Source: an uncultured Eubacteriaceae bacterium
Lineage (GTDB): Bacteria; Bacillota; Clostridia; Lachnospirales; Lachnospiraceae
Assembly (NCBI GenBank): GCA_945938055.1
Contig: CAMEUH010000119.1
Span: 1-7,511 of the forward strand
Direction of reading: 5' to 3'
Length of the DNA stretch: 7,511 bases
Shown: in pieces, positions 5,491 to 7,511 of the stretch
How the letters are laid out: each line of letters begins with the position of its first letter
Position numbering within the stretch: the first letter of the stretch is position 1
The notes under the pieces: generated by a model
Databases searched by the model: none
Told to the model about the DNA's origin: nothing
The model's input: only the letters and a program-made list of their open reading frames with translations
Program-made: the position numbers and the translations under genes

Positions 5491-6918
5491 TTAAAATCGA
5501 AAATATAAAAATGGATTATAAGATGCATCCACAATAAACGCTACTGATAATATCAAAATTGCCGCCAGAAGTACATTCGAAACGACAGCCGTCGCAATCG
5601 ACTCTCTTCCCCATTTTCCAATTAGGATTCCTGTAAGCTTTTTAGGAAGCTCTGTACAACCAATCATCAGAATAATCAGAATCATTCCGTAACTGCCTAA
5701 AATATAAAGTGCTTTTTCATCAATGATTCCGGAAACTGCCATACCAAACATCCTTCCTATATATGCAGCACCTTCCTTCATCGAATCGAATGCAAAAATC
5801 ATCCAGCTGATAAGCACTAAAAACATGGTATAAACATTCTGTGCCCATCCCGGCAGCTTCTCCAGAAACTTTAAAAGCCAGAGCTTTTCCACCACAAGAA
5901 GCACTCCAAAATAGATTCCCCACATCATAAAATTCCAGCTTGCCCCATGCCAGATACCTGTTAACGCCCAGACAAACAAAATGTTACGAATCTGCTTTGC
6001 CTTACCGCATCGATTGCCTCCTAATGGAATATACACATATTCCTTAAACCATGTCCCTAAGGAAATATGCCACCTACGCCAAAATTCCGTGATACTTCTT
6101 GATTCATACGGATAATTAAAATTCTCATTAAACCGGAAACCAAACATGGCGCCAAGTCCAATTGCCATGTCGGAATATCCTGAAAAGTCAAAATAAATCT
6201 GGAATGCAAACGCCAGAGCACCAATCCATGCCGTCAGAACAGACAGTTCCCCGTTTTCCAAAGACAACGTTTTAATATGATCCCAGAGCAGGCCGATGTT
6301 ATTTGCCAGAAGTACCTTTTTCCCCAATCCAATAACAAATCTTTGCACTCCATAAGCAAATCCTTCCCAGGTTACCCGGCGATGATTCATCTGCTCGTCT
6401 ACTGTCTTATATTGTACAATCGGTCCCGCAATCAGCTGTGGAAATAATGCCACATACGCCCCAAAGGAGATAATATTTTTCTGCACCCTTGCATCCCCAC
6501 GATATACGTCAATTGTATACGACATGGTCTGAAAAGTATAAAAAGAAATTCCTATTGGTAGTCCCAGATTCAGATTTGCAATCTTCAGTCCAAACAAATG
6601 ATTCAGATTATTAATCAGGAAATCGGAATATTTAAAAAAACACAATAATGCCAGATTAATCACAACAGAGGATGCCACCACCATCCGTGCCCTTTTCATC
6701 TTGCCCTTGTCTTTGAAATGCTGGACCAGTAGTCCATGCGTATAATCAACTACTGTTGAAAATAGCATCAAAACTACATAAACAGGTTCTCCCCATGCAT
6801 AGAAAATCAGACTCATCAAAAACAGCACCAGGTTTTTTAATTTCCCTGGTGCTATAAAATATAGCAGTAATACAATTGGCAAAAAACGAAATAAAAACAA
6901 CAGACTGCTAAAAACCAT
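5491..6918 (-). CDS. MBOAT family membrane-bound O-acyltransferase (AlgI/PatA/DltB type)
   Basis: This 475-residue polytopic membrane protein has about ten or more hydrophobic segments, for example 4-22, 29-40, 79-95, 152-167, 313-322, 330-343 and 446-464. It shows the classical blocks of the AlgI-like branch: GLPIGISFYTFQTMSY (119-134), FPQLIAGPIVQY (159-170), YFDFSGYSDMAIGLG (242-256), NFNYPY (266-271), FWRRWHISLGTWFKEYVYIP (279-298) and LTGIWHGASWNF (319-330). H324 is the expected catalytic histidine and H284 the second conserved one. Such enzymes pass acyl groups from a cytoplasmic donor across the membrane to an extracellular partner, here most likely the DHHW protein. Length is normal. 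AGAGGA lies 8 nt before the ATG. DltB is less likely because no dltA, dltC or dltD neighbours are seen and the partner is DHHW-type. The substrate is unknown. Confidence 0.93.
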   Translation of the reverse strand: MVFSSLLFLFRFLPIVLLLYFIAPGKLKNLVLFLMSLIFYAWGEPVYVVLMLFSTVVDYTHGLLVQHFKDKGKMKRARMVVASSVVINLALLCFFKYSDFLINNLNHLFGLKIANLNLGLPIGISFYTFQTMSYTIDVYRGDARVQKNIISFGAYVALFPQLIAGPIVQYKTVDEQMNHRRVTWEGFAYGVQRFVIGLGKKVLLANNIGLLWDHIKTLSLENGELSVLTAWIGALAFAFQIYFDFSGYSDMAIGLGAMFGFRFNENFNYPYESRSITEFWRRWHISLGTWFKEYVYIPLGGNRCGKAKQIRNILFVWALTGIWHGASWNFMMWGIYFGVLLVVEKLWLLKFLEKLPGWAQNVYTMFLVLISWMIFAFDSMKEGAAYIGRMFGMAVSGIIDEKALYILGSYGMILIILMIGCTELPKKLTGILIGKWGRESIATAVVSNVLLAAILILSVAFIVDASYNPFLYFRF

Positions 6919-6946
6919 TTTTCCGTTCCTCTTTCATTTCCTCAAA

Positions 6947-6962
6947 TCTCATCCAGATGAGA
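6947..6962. repeat. Inverted repeat between the DUF4358 and MBOAT genes
   Basis: TCTCATC and GATGAGA pair perfectly over 7 bp around CA, directly after the DUF4358 stop codon; a two-base bulge would let the stem grow to 9 bp. No U-run follows on the transcribed strand, so it is not a convincing terminator. It may protect or modulate the downstream mRNA. Confidence 0.35.
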
Positions 6963-6964
6963 GA

Positions 6965-7511
6965 TTATTTTGCTAGCACATTCTTAATTGCTTCAACTGC
7001 AATCTCGTTCTGTTCATTAATGACATCCATTTCAAGCTTTGCAAGTTCGTCATCCGTAAGTTTCTTGCCTGCTTCCTCAGCAGCTGCCACTGCATTGCTT
7101 CCTTCTCCTGCACCAAACTGAACAAAAACAACATAATTACCAAATACGTGAATCTGCGAACACTGTATTTTGGTAAGATTCATCGGGTACTGCATCAAAT
7201 CATTAATATTTCTGTCCCTAAACTGGTTTAATTTCTCTTCTACAGCTTCCACTTTACCCTCAGCTGCCTTTATTACAATGAAAGTATCCACATTGACATT
7301 AATCATTGGAACCTTGTAAAGAAATTCCTCATACATATCTGAAGTAATTTCCAGGCTTTCCAGGGATTCCATTTCTGCCTGCGGCCAGTAGTTTTCACCA
7401 AGTGCCTGCATTACAGCAGCTTCTATGTCTGCAACTGCAACATCATTCTTATAGCCGCCATTCTGTTCTGTCCCGGAAGATGTTTCCTGTCCGATTGTTG
7501 TTGCATTTTCA
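6965..7511 (-). CDS. DUF4358 domain protein, 5' end cut at the right window edge
   Basis: The frame stays open from the stop at 6965 to the window edge, giving 181 visible residues. The ATG at 7411 is therefore internal, not the start. The visible N-terminal part is a polar linker rich in T, S, G, E and Q (ETSSGTEQNGG), as expected behind a lipoprotein or Sec signal that would lie outside. The following domain starts near VAVADIEAAVMQALGENY and includes ITSDMYEEFLYKVPMI, then FIVIKAAEGKVEAVEEKL, NQFRDRN and GNYVVFVQFG. This fits DUF4358, a family of small exported proteins common in Lachnospiraceae and often found near MBOAT and DHHW genes. The function is unknown. It ends with a Lys/Glu-rich helix (LTDDELAKLEMDVINEQNE onward). 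The gap to the MBOAT start is 46 nt, so cotranscription is likely. Confidence 0.75.
   Translation of the reverse strand, partial: ENATTIGQETSSGTEQNGGYKNDVAVADIEAAVMQALGENYWPQAEMESLESLEITSDMYEEFLYKVPMINVNVDTFIVIKAAEGKVEAVEEKLNQFRDRNINDLMQYPMNLTKIQCSQIHVFGNYVVFVQFGAGEGSNAVAAAEEAGKKLTDDELAKLEMDVINEQNEIAVEAIKNVLAK

Noticed and set aside
5720..5923. A 67-codon minus-strand frame inside the MBOAT gene
   Set aside because: It lies wholly within a well-supported membrane protein gene in another frame and resembles no family.
6909..6938. A 9-codon upstream frame (start ATG at 6938-6936) overlapping the MBOAT start
   Set aside because: Its ATG directly abuts the GAGGA before it, leaving no room for ribosome binding, and it is very short, so an uORF cannot be supported.
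7409..7411. ATG at 7411 as the start of the DUF4358 gene
   Set aside because: The frame stays open upstream to the window edge, and the upstream residues include the start of the domain (VAVADIEAAV) and a linker, so this Met is internal.

Overview
The window looks like chromosomal DNA of a motile, low-GC Firmicute, most likely a Lachnospiraceae member (Clostridia). This rests on three things: flagellar rod genes of the FlhO/FlhP type next to an MreB/Mbl gene, a RecD2-type helicase, and a DUF4358 / MBOAT acyltransferase / DHHW-protein set that is common in that family. The species assignment is inference. Every supported gene lies on the minus strand, so transcription runs from the right edge to the left edge. 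The two end genes are cut by the window.

Right part (7511 down to 4312): a three-gene cluster encodes the C-terminal part of a DUF4358 protein (probably exported), a polytopic MBOAT O-acyltransferase of the AlgI/PatA/DltB type, and a membrane-anchored DHHW protein related to AlgJ/AlgX. Spacing is 46 nt and 9 nt. Together they look like an acylation machine for a cell-surface glycopolymer: the MBOAT protein would pass acyl groups across the membrane and the DHHW protein would transfer them outside. The acceptor and the role of DUF4358 are unknown.

Middle (4311 to 4098): a 214-bp AT-rich gap holds most of the regulatory signal. In transcription order there is a flagellar-sigma (SigD/sigma-28)-like promoter, a short hairpin, a long AT-only inverted repeat that may act as a weak terminator, a TATAAT -10 box, and the mreB Shine-Dalgarno. 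An upstream UCCCCUUU is exactly complementary to that Shine-Dalgarno.

Left part (4097 down to 1): mreB/mbl is followed by flgF (flhO-like), flgG (flhP-like), flgJ (rod-binding domain only) and the N-terminal 342 codons of recD2, which is cut just inside its Walker A motif. The order mbl-flhO-flhP is also known from Bacillus subtilis. The flagellar genes build the proximal and distal rod. MreB organises wall synthesis, and FlgJ caps or guides rod growth through the wall. recD2 starts 4 nt after the flgJ stop with no good Shine-Dalgarno, which suggests translational coupling.

I see no RNA genes, mobile elements, CRISPR arrays or clear signs of horizontal transfer. The window is mostly well-known families. 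The points worth a second look are the regulatory gap before mreB, the recD2 coupling and the uncharacterised acylation cluster.
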